A stretch of DNA of 64,000 nucleotides from Ferruginivarius sediminum. Its GTDB lineage: Bacteria; Pseudomonadota; Alphaproteobacteria; Kiloniellales; Rhodovibrionaceae. Numbering within the stretch: the stretch's first letter is position 1; the number at the start of each line of letters is the position of its first letter. The stretch spans positions 62,001 through 126,000 of the forward strand of contig NZ_QPMH01000007.1 of NCBI RefSeq assembly GCF_003344765.1, read 5' to 3'. A program made the translations under genes and the position numbers. Shown here piece by piece: positions 19,322 to 27,159 of the stretch. The notes under the pieces are model-generated. The model saw nothing but the letters and a program-made list of their open reading frames with translations. It had not been told where the DNA came from and did no database searches.

Positions 19322-19918
19322 TTAACTCACGGCCAGCGCAATTCCGGCTGTCGCGATCGCACCGCCGCCGGCGCGAACCGCAAGACCGGCCACGTCGGCG
19401 GTCAGCCGTCGGGCAGCCGCGCCCAGCGCGATGCCGCCAGCGTGCAGCAGGATCGTCGCGGCGAGGAAGCCGACAGCATATTCCACCGCGCTTGCGCCGG
19501 CGGCCATCTCCGTCCCGTGGGCATGTCCGTGGAAGATAGCGAGGAAACCCGCCAAGCCCGTCGCGAGGCCAATCGAAAGGCGCCGGCCGAAGGCGATCAC
19601 GGCGCCCAGAAGGACCACCGATCCGGCAACTCCGTACTCGACGAACGGGACGGCGGCGCTCGCCATGCCGAGCATGCCACCCACGATCATCATCGCGACA
19701 AATGCGAGCGGAACAGACCAGAGGGCGCGGCCGCCCAATTGCACGGCAAGGACGCCGACAGCAATCATGGCGAGGATGTGATCCAGCCCCGCAATCGGGT
19801 GAACGAAACCGGTCGTCAGCCCGGAAACGGTGCCGGCGGCGGTGTGGGCCGCCGCGGGGCCGGCTGCCAGCAGTGCGGCCGTCGCGGCGATTGCCGGTGC
19901 GATCTTGCCTCGGCTCAT
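19322..19918 (-). CDS. hupE: HupE/UreJ-family nickel permease
   Basis: A 198-residue protein with a signal-like first segment and about six more hydrophobic helices. The family motif HPIAGLDHILAMIAVG follows the first helix, and a second histidine cluster is IFHGHAHG. HupE/UreJ proteins move nickel (or cobalt) for hydrogenase and urease. Here neither enzyme is nearby; instead the gene closes an operon with a ureohydrolase and an ABC importer, suggesting nickel supply for that hydrolase. The ATG at 19918 has AGGAG eight bases upstream; an in-frame GTG three codons earlier overlaps that site. Confidence 0.88.
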   Translation of the reverse strand: MSRGKIAPAIAATAALLAAGPAAAHTAAGTVSGLTTGFVHPIAGLDHILAMIAVGVLAVQLGGRALWSVPLAFVAMMIVGGMLGMASAAVPFVEYGVAGSVVLLGAVIAFGRRLSIGLATGLAGFLAIFHGHAHGTEMAAGASAVEYAVGFLAATILLHAGGIALGAAARRLTADVAGLAVRAGGGAIATAGIALAVS

Positions 19919-19954
19919 GCGATTCACTCCTGTTGCTTATTTCTATCGGGTCGC

Positions 19955-20014
19955 CGTATGCGGAATGCGCTGGTTGATGGGGAGGTAGCGCCCGACCCAG
20001 TCATCCCGCATACG
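19955..20014. repeat. Inverted repeat in the gap before hupE
   Basis: CGTATGCGG (19955-19963) is perfectly complementary to CCGCATACG (20006-20014), with a 42-base loop that holds a shorter GCGCT/AGCGC pairing. It lies between the solute-binding protein gene and hupE and could set different expression levels for the two. No known riboswitch pattern was recognised. Confidence 0.5.
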
Positions 20015-20033
20015 ACGTTTCCGCGGTCGGCCG

Positions 20034-21233
20034 TTATTCGCCCGCCGGATAGATACCCTGCCAGAGTTCCTCGACCTGATACTTCTCCGGCAGTTCCAGA
20101 CGGCCGATCCACTTGTTGGAGCTATAGGCTTCATGCACGCCGTCGTCCCGCAGGGCGGCAACAACGTCGGAATTCAATCCCTCTTCCGCGGGAATAATGG
20201 ATCCGGCGACATCAACCTTGCTGTAGACCTTGTTGAAGAGATCCCACGTCGGACCGGCATAGCCGTTGACGCAGTCCTCGCCGTTGAAAAGGCTGCCCCA
20301 TCCTTGAGAGTCGGCGGGAGCTTTCGGAGCCCCTTCGGGCAGGTTCTTGCAGAGAGCTTCGCCGCCCTCCAGACCGAACGCGCCCAGGTTCTGTTTGAGA
20401 TTCAATTGCACCGCGCCGTGCTGGTTCAGGCGGACGTCACCCTCGTCCCAGCCCAGGCCCTCGGCCACGATCCGATTGCCCTCCTCCGGGTTCTCCTTCC
20501 ACCAGTCCACGGCCTCGAACCACGCGCGGAGAAGCTCTTTCGCCACCGTCGGATTGTCGTTCAACCAACCCTCATGGCAGGCGATCACGTCACCGATCAG
20601 CCCTCTTTCCCAGGTCCTGTCTGTCAGGCTGCTCTTCAGGACGTGCGCGCCTTCGCGCTTCAGGGACTGGGCCGCGAAGGGGAGATAGTTGACGTCGATA
20701 TCGATGGCGCCCTGCAAGAAGGCCGCCGCGCTTTCCTGCGGTAACAGCACCACGAGGTCGGCTGCGTCGTAGGACAGGCCCGCACGCTCCAGCGTCAAAA
20801 GCATCCACATGTGGTTGAGAAAGCCAAGGTCGGCGCCATAGCTTGTCCCCTTGAAATCTTCCGGACCGTTAATGCCCTTGCGTGCGGTCATCTTGTCCAG
20901 GCCGTAGGACATGTTGGAGAAGGCCACGACCTGCATCGGCACGCCATTCGACTTCGCGGACACGATCGAATCGAGCGTGTTGTTCATGCATTGGATCGTG
21001 CCCGACTGCAGTGCCGCGTTCTTGGCGGCGATACCCTCGATGATGCGGACATCGAGATCGATATCCTTGGCGAGATCCTTCTCCTGCACAATGTACCAAG
21101 GTGCATAGGGCGAGAAGGAAATGATCGCCACGGACACGTCCGTCGCCGCCGCAACGGGCCCAGCCAGACCGGTTAGTCCCATCGCCACCGCAAGCGCGGC
21201 GGCATGACGTTTCAAGCCACCCTTCAGTTTCAT
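20034..21233 (-). CDS. ABC transporter periplasmic substrate-binding protein (TauA/NMT1-like)
   Basis: A 399-residue exported protein with a signal peptide at about 1-30 (AAALAVAMGLTGLAGPVAAA). The body is a type II binding fold of the TauA/SsuA/ThiY-like kind (IISFSPYAPWYIVQEKDLAKD, then IECMNNTLD-like and TSYGADLGFLNH stretches). The start has GGAGG six bases upstream; an ATG 24 bases earlier overlaps the ATPase stop and is less likely. It is encoded with its ATPase and permease behind a guanidine-hydrolase-like gene, so guanidine or another guanidino compound is a reasonable substrate. That substrate is inference only. Confidence 0.85.
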   Translation of the reverse strand: MKLKGGLKRHAAALAVAMGLTGLAGPVAAATDVSVAIISFSPYAPWYIVQEKDLAKDIDLDVRIIEGIAAKNAALQSGTIQCMNNTLDSIVSAKSNGVPMQVVAFSNMSYGLDKMTARKGINGPEDFKGTSYGADLGFLNHMWMLLTLERAGLSYDAADLVVLLPQESAAAFLQGAIDIDVNYLPFAAQSLKREGAHVLKSSLTDRTWERGLIGDVIACHEGWLNDNPTVAKELLRAWFEAVDWWKENPEEGNRIVAEGLGWDEGDVRLNQHGAVQLNLKQNLGAFGLEGGEALCKNLPEGAPKAPADSQGWGSLFNGEDCVNGYAGPTWDLFNKVYSKVDVAGSIIPAEEGLNSDVVAALRDDGVHEAYSSNKWIGRLELPEKYQVEELWQGIYPAGE

Positions 21234-21253
21234 CGAAACCTCCCGTTTCCAAG

Positions 21254-22102
21254 TCATTCGCCGCCGCGGATCTTTTCGATCTCTTCTCGCATCATCCCGT
21301 AGAGCTGCGCCTCGGTTTCGGCGTAGCCGGGATGGGTGATCAGCTCCTCCTTCTTGAGGAACCGGCGTCCTTCCTTGAACTCCAGCTTCATGTCGGCCTT
21401 GATGCGGCCGGGATTGCGGGTCAGGAAGATGATGCGGTCCGCCACGTAGATCGCCTGCTGGATATCGTGCGTGACCAGAATAATCGTCTTGCGCGTGCGC
21501 TCCTCGATCTCGACGGTCAGCTCCTCCATCTCCCAGCGGACCTGCGCATCGAGGGCGCCGAAAGGCTCATCCATCAGCAGGACGCGGGGGTCCTGTCCCA
21601 GCGCACGGGCGATGGCGACACGCTGGCGCATGCCACCGGACAGGCTGTTCGGGTAGTAGTCCTTGAAGCCATCCAGGTGGACCAGGCGCAGGTGCTCCAT
21701 CGCCCGCTCGCGCCGCTCGGCGGCGGGTACGCCATTGATCTTCATGGCGTATTCGGCGTTCTGCAGCGTCGTCAGCCAGGGGAAGGCGGTATAGGTTTGG
21801 AAGACCATTCCCCGGTCCGGCCCTGGGCCGTGAATAACCTCGCCATCACGCAGGATGCGCCCGTAGGAGGGATACTCCAGTCCGGCGATCTGGCGCAGCA
21901 GCGTGGTCTTGCCGCAGCCCGACGGGCCAATAATCGCGGTGATCTGGTTCTCCTCCATCGCGCAGGTGACGTTGTCGATCGCGGTGAAGGCGCCGCCGAG
22001 ATACTGCTTGGTCACGCAATCCACGTAGATCGGCAGCTTGGAGGCATCGACGGCGGTCTGGGTCTCGTCGGTATCGGTCATGGCGACCTCGGCATATGCC
22101 AT
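21254..22102 (-). CDS. ABC transporter ATPase (TauB/SsuB-like)
   Basis: A 282-residue ABC ATPase. Walker A (GPSGCGKTT) is near residue 70, the Q-loop region reads GMVFQTYTAFPWLT, the signature is LSGGMRQRVAIARAL, Walker B is VLLMDEPFGALD and the switch is LVTHDIQQA. Sequence style matches nitrate/sulfonate/taurine-type importers. GGAG precedes the ATG. It lies between the permease and binding-protein genes and is part of one minus-strand operon with the ureohydrolase and hupE. Substrate is not shown by the ATPase itself. Confidence 0.9.
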   Translation of the reverse strand: MAYAEVAMTDTDETQTAVDASKLPIYVDCVTKQYLGGAFTAIDNVTCAMEENQITAIIGPSGCGKTTLLRQIAGLEYPSYGRILRDGEVIHGPGPDRGMVFQTYTAFPWLTTLQNAEYAMKINGVPAAERRERAMEHLRLVHLDGFKDYYPNSLSGGMRQRVAIARALGQDPRVLLMDEPFGALDAQVRWEMEELTVEIEERTRKTIILVTHDIQQAIYVADRIIFLTRNPGRIKADMKLEFKEGRRFLKKEELITHPGYAETEAQLYGMMREEIEKIRGGE

Positions 22103-22120
22103 TTCGGTTCTCCGTCGTCT

Positions 22121-22996
22121 TCAGCGGGCCCAAGGGAACAGCATCCGGTGACCCAGGCGGAACACGGTGTCGGTCAGCACACCCAGGATCCCGATCGTCA
22201 GGATGCCGGCGATGATGACGTCGACGTTCAGGAAGCGGCCGGCCCGCATCATCACCGCACCGATGCCGGACTGCGCGCCAATGACCTCGGCGATCACGAG
22301 ATAGGTCCAGGCCACGGCGGTCAGGTCGCGGGCGGAGGTCATGAGCTGTGGCCCGGCCGCCGGCAGGATCACGTTGAAGACCACCGTCTTTCGCCGCGCC
22401 CCCATCGTCAGCGCCGATTCCACAAGCTCGTGCGAGACGCTGCGCACATCGGCTAGCATGCCGGCGACAAGGAACCAGACGACGCCGAGGAACAGCAGCA
22501 GGACCTTCGAGGTATCCGTGGGACCGAACCAGACCAGCAGCAGCGGGATGAACGAGGCCGCCGGGAGATACCGGAGGGCGGAGAGCGTTGGGTTCAACGT
22601 TGCCCGCAGATTCTCGAACGACCCCATGCCGATCGCAAGCGGCAATGCCACGGACATGGCCACGATATAAGCGAGATAGATCCGCAGGCAGCTCATGCCC
22701 ACGTCGTAGATGAACTCCTTTTCGGCAAAGAGTTGGAAGAGCGCGGCAAGCACCTGTTCCACCGCCGGAAAGAACTTCTCCTTGGCCTCGGGAACGGAAT
22801 GGGCACCGATCTCCCAGGCCAGGAACAGCGACAATGCGCCCAGCAAAGCCAATGTACCCAGCGTCTTGCGCGAATAGTGCGATTTCAGCGCCAGGAAACC
22901 CTGTTTCGGCGGCGTGAAGGGCGCGCCACGCGGCCCGTCTTCGTGTCGGACTTCCCGCCCTGCCAGGGCAGGTCCGGAAACGACGGTGTCTGACAT
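22121..22996 (-). CDS. ABC transporter permease (TauC/SsuC-like)
   Basis: A 291-residue inner-membrane permease with about six helices (LGTLALLGALSLFLAWEIG first) after a long polar N-terminus. The coupling EAA-type loop is seen in DVRSVSHELVESALTMGARRKTVVFNVILPAAGP. It belongs to the binding-protein-dependent permease family used by taurine, sulfonate, nitrate and related importers. It follows the ureohydrolase gene by 88 bases and precedes its ATPase by 18 bases, so the three transport genes and the enzyme are probably one transcript. Confidence 0.9.
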   Translation of the reverse strand: MSDTVVSGPALAGREVRHEDGPRGAPFTPPKQGFLALKSHYSRKTLGTLALLGALSLFLAWEIGAHSVPEAKEKFFPAVEQVLAALFQLFAEKEFIYDVGMSCLRIYLAYIVAMSVALPLAIGMGSFENLRATLNPTLSALRYLPAASFIPLLLVWFGPTDTSKVLLLFLGVVWFLVAGMLADVRSVSHELVESALTMGARRKTVVFNVILPAAGPQLMTSARDLTAVAWTYLVIAEVIGAQSGIGAVMMRAGRFLNVDVIIAGILTIGILGVLTDTVFRLGHRMLFPWAR

Positions 22997-23084
22997 GCCC
23001 GCCTCCCCCTTTTTGCTTCGATTGCCTACCCGGACGCGGGCCGGGCCGTACCCGGCCAGCCGTCCCCGGCGGATTTCATTCGTT

Positions 23085-24260
23085 CTATTCGCCCTGCATG
23101 ACGCCGCTGCGATGCCCGATCTGTCCGGCGGCGACCATGGAGCCTAGGGCATCGAGGATGACCCGGCATGCAAGCTGCGCGGTGTTGTCGTTGACGTCGT
23201 AGGGCGGCGAGACCTCGACGACTTCCATGGCGCAGAGGCCTTCCTTGGCGATCAGGCGGACGATCTCCAGCGCTTCGCGCGGCAGCAGGCCGCCGGGCTC
23301 CGGCGTGCCCGTCCCAGGCGCGAAGCCGGGGTCGATGGAATCGATGTCGAAGGAAAGGTAGACCGCCTTGCAGCCCTTCCAGGCCAGTTCCAGCGCCACC
23401 TCTGCGGCCTTCTGCGGGCCCATTTCCTCGACGTCCGTCATGGTCACCACGCTGGTGCCGCGCCGCCGCGCCACGATGCTGCCGGGGCGCGAGCCGTACC
23501 AGCCGCCAATGCCCATCTGAACCAGGTTCTCCGGCGGGCAGTTGGGCAGGCCCACGTCATGCATGTGGTCGTGGCCGCGGTGCGTACCCTCCATCCGCTC
23601 GTGCGTCGTCCAGTACCACGGCGTGGTGTGCATCCGCTCGTCCATGTCCTTTTCCTGGATGTCCAGGTGCCGGTCGATATGGATGATGCCGACGTTGCCG
23701 TCGATGTGCGGTGCTACGCCGCGCACGTTCGGGTAGCCGAGCCCGTGGTCGCCGCCGCAGATGATCGGAAAGGCGCCCGAGGTGTAGATGTGCGAGACCG
23801 CCTTGGAGACCTGATCGAAGGTCTTCTCGATGTTGCCGGGAATGACGAAGACGTCGCCGGCATCGCAGATGTCCATCTCCTCGAACAGGTCGACGCCGGC
23901 ATCCACCGAGTAGCCGTCGTACAAGGCGGAGATGCGGCGAACCGCCTGCGGGCCCCAGCGCGCGCCCGGCCGGAACGTCGTGCCGGTGTCGAACGGCACG
24001 CCGACAAAGGCCGCGTCGTACCTCCCGACGTTACGGATGTCCTCGCAGTACGGCATCTTCATGAAGGTGTTGATGCCCGCGAACGCCGGCTGATGGCCGC
24101 GCGAGAACAGGGAGATCGAGCGGTCCTCGACCGATTCCGCCGCCGTGAGCCCGTGTTCAAGCCCGCGCTCGATCTCCCTGGCTTCACGGGTCTGCGATAT
24201 CCGGCTCAGTTTCTCGAGATTGCGGTTGCCGCGGAAGTCGTGCGGATGGTCACCGGTCAT
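23085..24260 (-). CDS. gdmH: Ureohydrolase, probable Ni-dependent guanidine hydrolase
   Basis: A 391-residue arginase/agmatinase-family enzyme. Metal ligands are seen in GGDHG (169-173), DRHLD (196-200) and FDIDSIDP (304-311), followed by GTGTPEPGG. It has an N-terminal extension of about 80 residues compared with ordinary agmatinases, and its total length is close to that of the guanidine hydrolase Sll1077 of Synechocystis. That enzyme splits guanidine to urea and ammonia and needs nickel. The operon supplies an importer and a nickel permease, which supports this over agmatinase. The motif DRHLD, with arginine where most have alanine, is notable. The start follows GGGGGA; a longer frame to 24356 is possible. 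Confidence 0.72.
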   Translation of the reverse strand: MTGDHPHDFRGNRNLEKLSRISQTREAREIERGLEHGLTAAESVEDRSISLFSRGHQPAFAGINTFMKMPYCEDIRNVGRYDAAFVGVPFDTGTTFRPGARWGPQAVRRISALYDGYSVDAGVDLFEEMDICDAGDVFVIPGNIEKTFDQVSKAVSHIYTSGAFPIICGGDHGLGYPNVRGVAPHIDGNVGIIHIDRHLDIQEKDMDERMHTTPWYWTTHERMEGTHRGHDHMHDVGLPNCPPENLVQMGIGGWYGSRPGSIVARRRGTSVVTMTDVEEMGPQKAAEVALELAWKGCKAVYLSFDIDSIDPGFAPGTGTPEPGGLLPREALEIVRLIAKEGLCAMEVVEVSPPYDVNDNTAQLACRVILDALGSMVAAGQIGHRSGVMQGE

Positions 24261-24620
24261 GTTCGTGTTTCCCCCAGAAGCGTTGGCATGATCCGACGAA
24301 GCGCCGCCGGTGTCCGGCACAGGCCACAGTCGCGACGGATCGTCGCGGAAAGGCATTCCGCTCTTTCAATCTCATTTCCTGGTGATTATAAGGATCGGCC
24401 GATTTTCAGAAACACCCGACCGCCAATCAGATATATAAATGAGATTAATATTAGCGTTTCAATTTCGCCTAAGGTATTGAAATAAAATTATATTTTATAC
24501 TCAACCCTATGATCCAACGAATGTGAGAGATCGGCATTTTGCGCGGTTTGGGCGAACAATTTTTATGTTATGCAATTTTAATGCAATGAAACTGGCGCAC
24601 TGCCCTGCTTCGCACGCCAA
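24261..24620 (-). promoter_or_regulatory. AT-rich leader and promoter region of the gdmH operon
   Basis: These 360 bases between the LysR gene and gdmH are strikingly AT-rich at about 24420-24600, unlike the rest of the window. A TATAAT box on the minus strand lies at 24385-24390, with a poor -35 candidate. I looked for the guanidine-I (ykkC) consensus and for paired ACGG hairpins of guanidine-II and found neither. No coding frame is convincing here. Confidence 0.5.
24331..24347 (-). repeat. Perfect hairpin in the leader of the guanidine-hydrolase operon
   Basis: CGCGACG and CGTCGCG form a perfect 7-bp stem with a three-base loop about 70 bases before the chosen gdmH start. It could be an operator or an RNA hairpin in the 5' leader. 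If the longer start at 24356 were used it would lie inside the coding region. Confidence 0.5.
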
Positions 24621-25550
24621 CTATGCATCAACTTGTCCCTGTGAAGCCCGGCTCGAAGCCGCCAGATAGTTGACGAAACGTTGGCAAGGTGCCTCGGCCT
24701 TGCGCGCGGCAATAGCATAGATCGGAATCGCCGGTCCGGCGCTATCGGGAAGCAGCGACCACAACGAGCCATCGGCCGTTTCCGCCGCGGCCAGACCCTC
24801 CGGCAAGAAGCAGATGCCAATGCCCAGCTTGGTAAGGCGCTTCGCCTCTTCCAGGCGCTCCGACCGTCCTGCGACATAGCGGCCAAGGCCGTATTTCGCC
24901 CTGAATTTCTGAAGCTCTTCAGGCTCGTCTGCTTCCGTCAACACGAAGGCATAGTCCGCCAGTTCCTCGACGGAGCGTGGCCGCCGGCCGTAGAGCGGAT
25001 GCCCCCGGCCGCAGAATGGGCGGTTAACCTCGTCGAAAAGCGGGCGGTACTGAAGGTCGGTGTGAAAGCTTCGGCTCGGCGCGATCCCGACATCCGCCAC
25101 TTCGCGCAGAATGGCGTCCTGAATCGTGCGCCACGGGGCGACGTCGATGTCGATCTCGGCGCGGGAGTGCTGCTGGTGGAACGTCGCAACGGCTGCGTCC
25201 AGACCTGGATACACCAAATTGCTTATGACCAGCAGGCGAAGGTGGACCGAGGTCATCGAAACGGTGTCGGCCAGGCGCGATGGCATGTCTTCCACGGTTT
25301 GCGATATCTCGCGGCACAGGGCCGCCAGAACCTCTCCCTCGTTCGTCATGACGAGACGGCGGCCGCCACGCTCGAACAGCTTCGTCCCGAGTGCCGCTTC
25401 AAGCCGCTGCAGGGCAAGGCTGACGGCTGGCTGCTTGCGGCCCAGCTCAACCGCCGCCTGGCTGATCGTACCGGTCTCGGCAACCTCGCGCAGAATCTTC
25501 AGAAGGTTCCAATCCAGGTTCCGGGCGAAGTCGCGGTCCTTGCCGATCAT
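24621..25550 (-). CDS. LysR-family transcriptional regulator
   Basis: A 309-residue LysR regulator. The N-terminal winged helix-turn-helix reads LLKILREVAETGTISQAAVELGRKQPAVSLALQRLEAALGTKLFER in outline, followed by a periplasmic-binding-like effector domain (SNLVYPGLDAAVATFHQQH onward). It lies upstream of, and in the same direction as, the guanidine-hydrolase operon, separated by a 360-base AT-rich gap, and is divergent from the hydroquinone reductase gene. It may control either. GGGAGAGG precedes the chosen ATG. Effector is unknown. Confidence 0.9.
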   Translation of the reverse strand: MIGKDRDFARNLDWNLLKILREVAETGTISQAAVELGRKQPAVSLALQRLEAALGTKLFERGGRRLVMTNEGEVLAALCREISQTVEDMPSRLADTVSMTSVHLRLLVISNLVYPGLDAAVATFHQQHSRAEIDIDVAPWRTIQDAILREVADVGIAPSRSFHTDLQYRPLFDEVNRPFCGRGHPLYGRRPRSVEELADYAFVLTEADEPEELQKFRAKYGLGRYVAGRSERLEEAKRLTKLGIGICFLPEGLAAAETADGSLWSLLPDSAGPAIPIYAIAARKAEAPCQRFVNYLAASSRASQGQVDA

Positions 25551-26138
25551 TGGCCTCTCCCTGCTTAACCGGTGAACAAGCATCTCTCTATACGGTTACG
25601 GATATCGAGTCGTGCCCTGAAGGGCATTCAGCCTCCGGGCCAAGTCCACGAAGGGTCGGGCCGGCGCCGCCGTCAGGAGCGTACGCGGATTGCCCCGCCG
25701 CACAAGCTATCACTCGTCCATATCGGTCTCACGAAATTGGCGATTTCATTGTCTTCGGCACAAAAGTTAACCTGCTCTGTAAAGGCTCCAAGAGGGAAAC
25801 AGTGCGGCGGTCGAACTTGACATCTTCCCCAAAACCGGCCTGCCGCGATGCGTCGATCGTGCGCCCGGCCCCCGCAGGCTGGCATACATGCACCGAGGTA
25901 AGGACCACCGTGCGGTGCGGGGTTGCAGTACCTAATAGAATATAGTTCGTCGTATGCTCTCGATACGGGAGTCGGAGCTGCACGCTACCTTCGCCCCGAA
26001 AGCCGCTGCCGTGCAGGAGCGACAGCAACAAGCGCTTCGGCCCGTCACCCCGTCAGCGATCGGTGGCGGATCGAGCACAGACAAGAAGCCGGGCGGCAAG
26101 CGCCGACGCCGCTAGCGGATAGCCATGGGAGCGGAGTC
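25551..26138. other. Gene-free divergent region between lysR and the hydroquinone reductase
   Basis: These 588 bases should hold the promoters of the two diverging genes. Short open frames exist on both strands, but none has a ribosome site with coding-like composition. No clear operator, terminator or RNA gene was seen. Confidence 0.5.
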
Positions 26139-27119
26139 ATGGCCCGAATCAAGGCCCTGATCGACGGGGTGTGGCATGGTGACCTGGAGGAAACGCCGGA
26201 GGTCCGGGAGGCGTTGAAGACGCGCGCGCATGTCTTCCGCAACTGGATAACGCCCGACGGATCGCCCGGCCCATCCGGCGACGGCGGCTTTCCGGCCGAG
26301 GCGGGACGCTACCATATCTACGTGTCCTACGCCTGCCCGTGGGCGCACAGAACGATCCTCTATCGCCGGCTGAAAGGCCTTGAGAACGTGGTCTCCATCT
26401 CGGTGTTGCACCCCCAGATGGGAGACGCCCGCGGCTGGCGCTTTGGCGACAGCGACATGAGCACGCCCGATCGGGCGAACGGCCGCGACTTGCTGTATGA
26501 GGTCTATCAGCTTGGCCATCCGGGTGTGACGTCGCGGGTGACCGTCCCGACGCTCTGGGACACCAAGCGGGGCATCGTCGTGAACAAGGAATCCGGCGAC
26601 ATCATCCGCATGCTGAACAGCGCCTTCGACGCCTGCGGCAATAGCGAAGTGGATTTTTATCCGGCGGATTTGCGCGAAGAGATCGACGCCATGAACGCGG
26701 TGCTTCTGCCAAAGGTCTGCGCCGGCGTCTACCGGGCCGGTTTCGCTCGTTCGCAGGCGGCTTACGACACCAGCGTGCGCGAGCTGTTCGAGACGCTGGA
26801 CTGGCTGGAGGAGCGCCTGGCGCACCAGCCGTTCCTTCTGGGCGAGCGCATCACCGAAAGCGACTGGCACCTCTTCTGCACGCTGGCGCGCTTCGACGCG
26901 GCTTATCACAGCGCACTGAAGTGCAATCTTCGCCGCCTTGTCGACTACCCGGCACTCTCCGCCTATACCCGCCGCATCTACGAGCTGCCGGGCGTCTCGG
27001 AAACCGTGAAGTTCGACCACATCATGCGCCATTACCACGACTACATCGGCGACGTCGATCCGACGATCGTGCCGATCGGCCCGGCGGTGGATTTCCGCGG
27101 GCTGCCCGCTCGGGCCTGA
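26139..27119 (+). CDS. Glutathionyl-hydroquinone reductase (YqjG/ECM4-type GST)
   Basis: A 326-residue omega/xi-class glutathione transferase. The catalytic motif SYACPWAHRT places the nucleophilic cysteine at about residue 66. Other family marks are the LHPQMGDARGWRF segment, VPTLWDTKRGIVVNKES and the C-terminal KFDHIMRHYHDYIGDVDPT. Enzymes of this class reduce glutathionyl-hydroquinones and quinone-like electrophiles in the cytoplasm. GGAGCGGAG precedes the ATG; the frame further upstream looks non-coding. It is convergent with the next LysR gene. A role in protecting against products of the nearby nitroimidazole cluster is only a guess. Confidence 0.93.
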   Translation: MARIKALIDGVWHGDLEETPEVREALKTRAHVFRNWITPDGSPGPSGDGGFPAEAGRYHIYVSYACPWAHRTILYRRLKGLENVVSISVLHPQMGDARGWRFGDSDMSTPDRANGRDLLYEVYQLGHPGVTSRVTVPTLWDTKRGIVVNKESGDIIRMLNSAFDACGNSEVDFYPADLREEIDAMNAVLLPKVCAGVYRAGFARSQAAYDTSVRELFETLDWLEERLAHQPFLLGERITESDWHLFCTLARFDAAYHSALKCNLRRLVDYPALSAYTRRIYELPGVSETVKFDHIMRHYHDYIGDVDPTIVPIGPAVDFRGLPARA

Positions 27120-27159
27120 AGCCGTTTACCAAGTCAGCGATGCGGCCGCCGGCCAGCGC

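Noticed and set aside
19943..20012. A 22-codon frame (MRDDWVGRYLP...) before hupE
   Set aside because: It has no ribosome site and coincides with the inverted repeat; composition gives no support.
24261..24620. Guanidine riboswitch expected upstream of gdmH
   Set aside because: By eye neither the ykkC core nor paired ACGG-loop hairpins are present on the minus strand.
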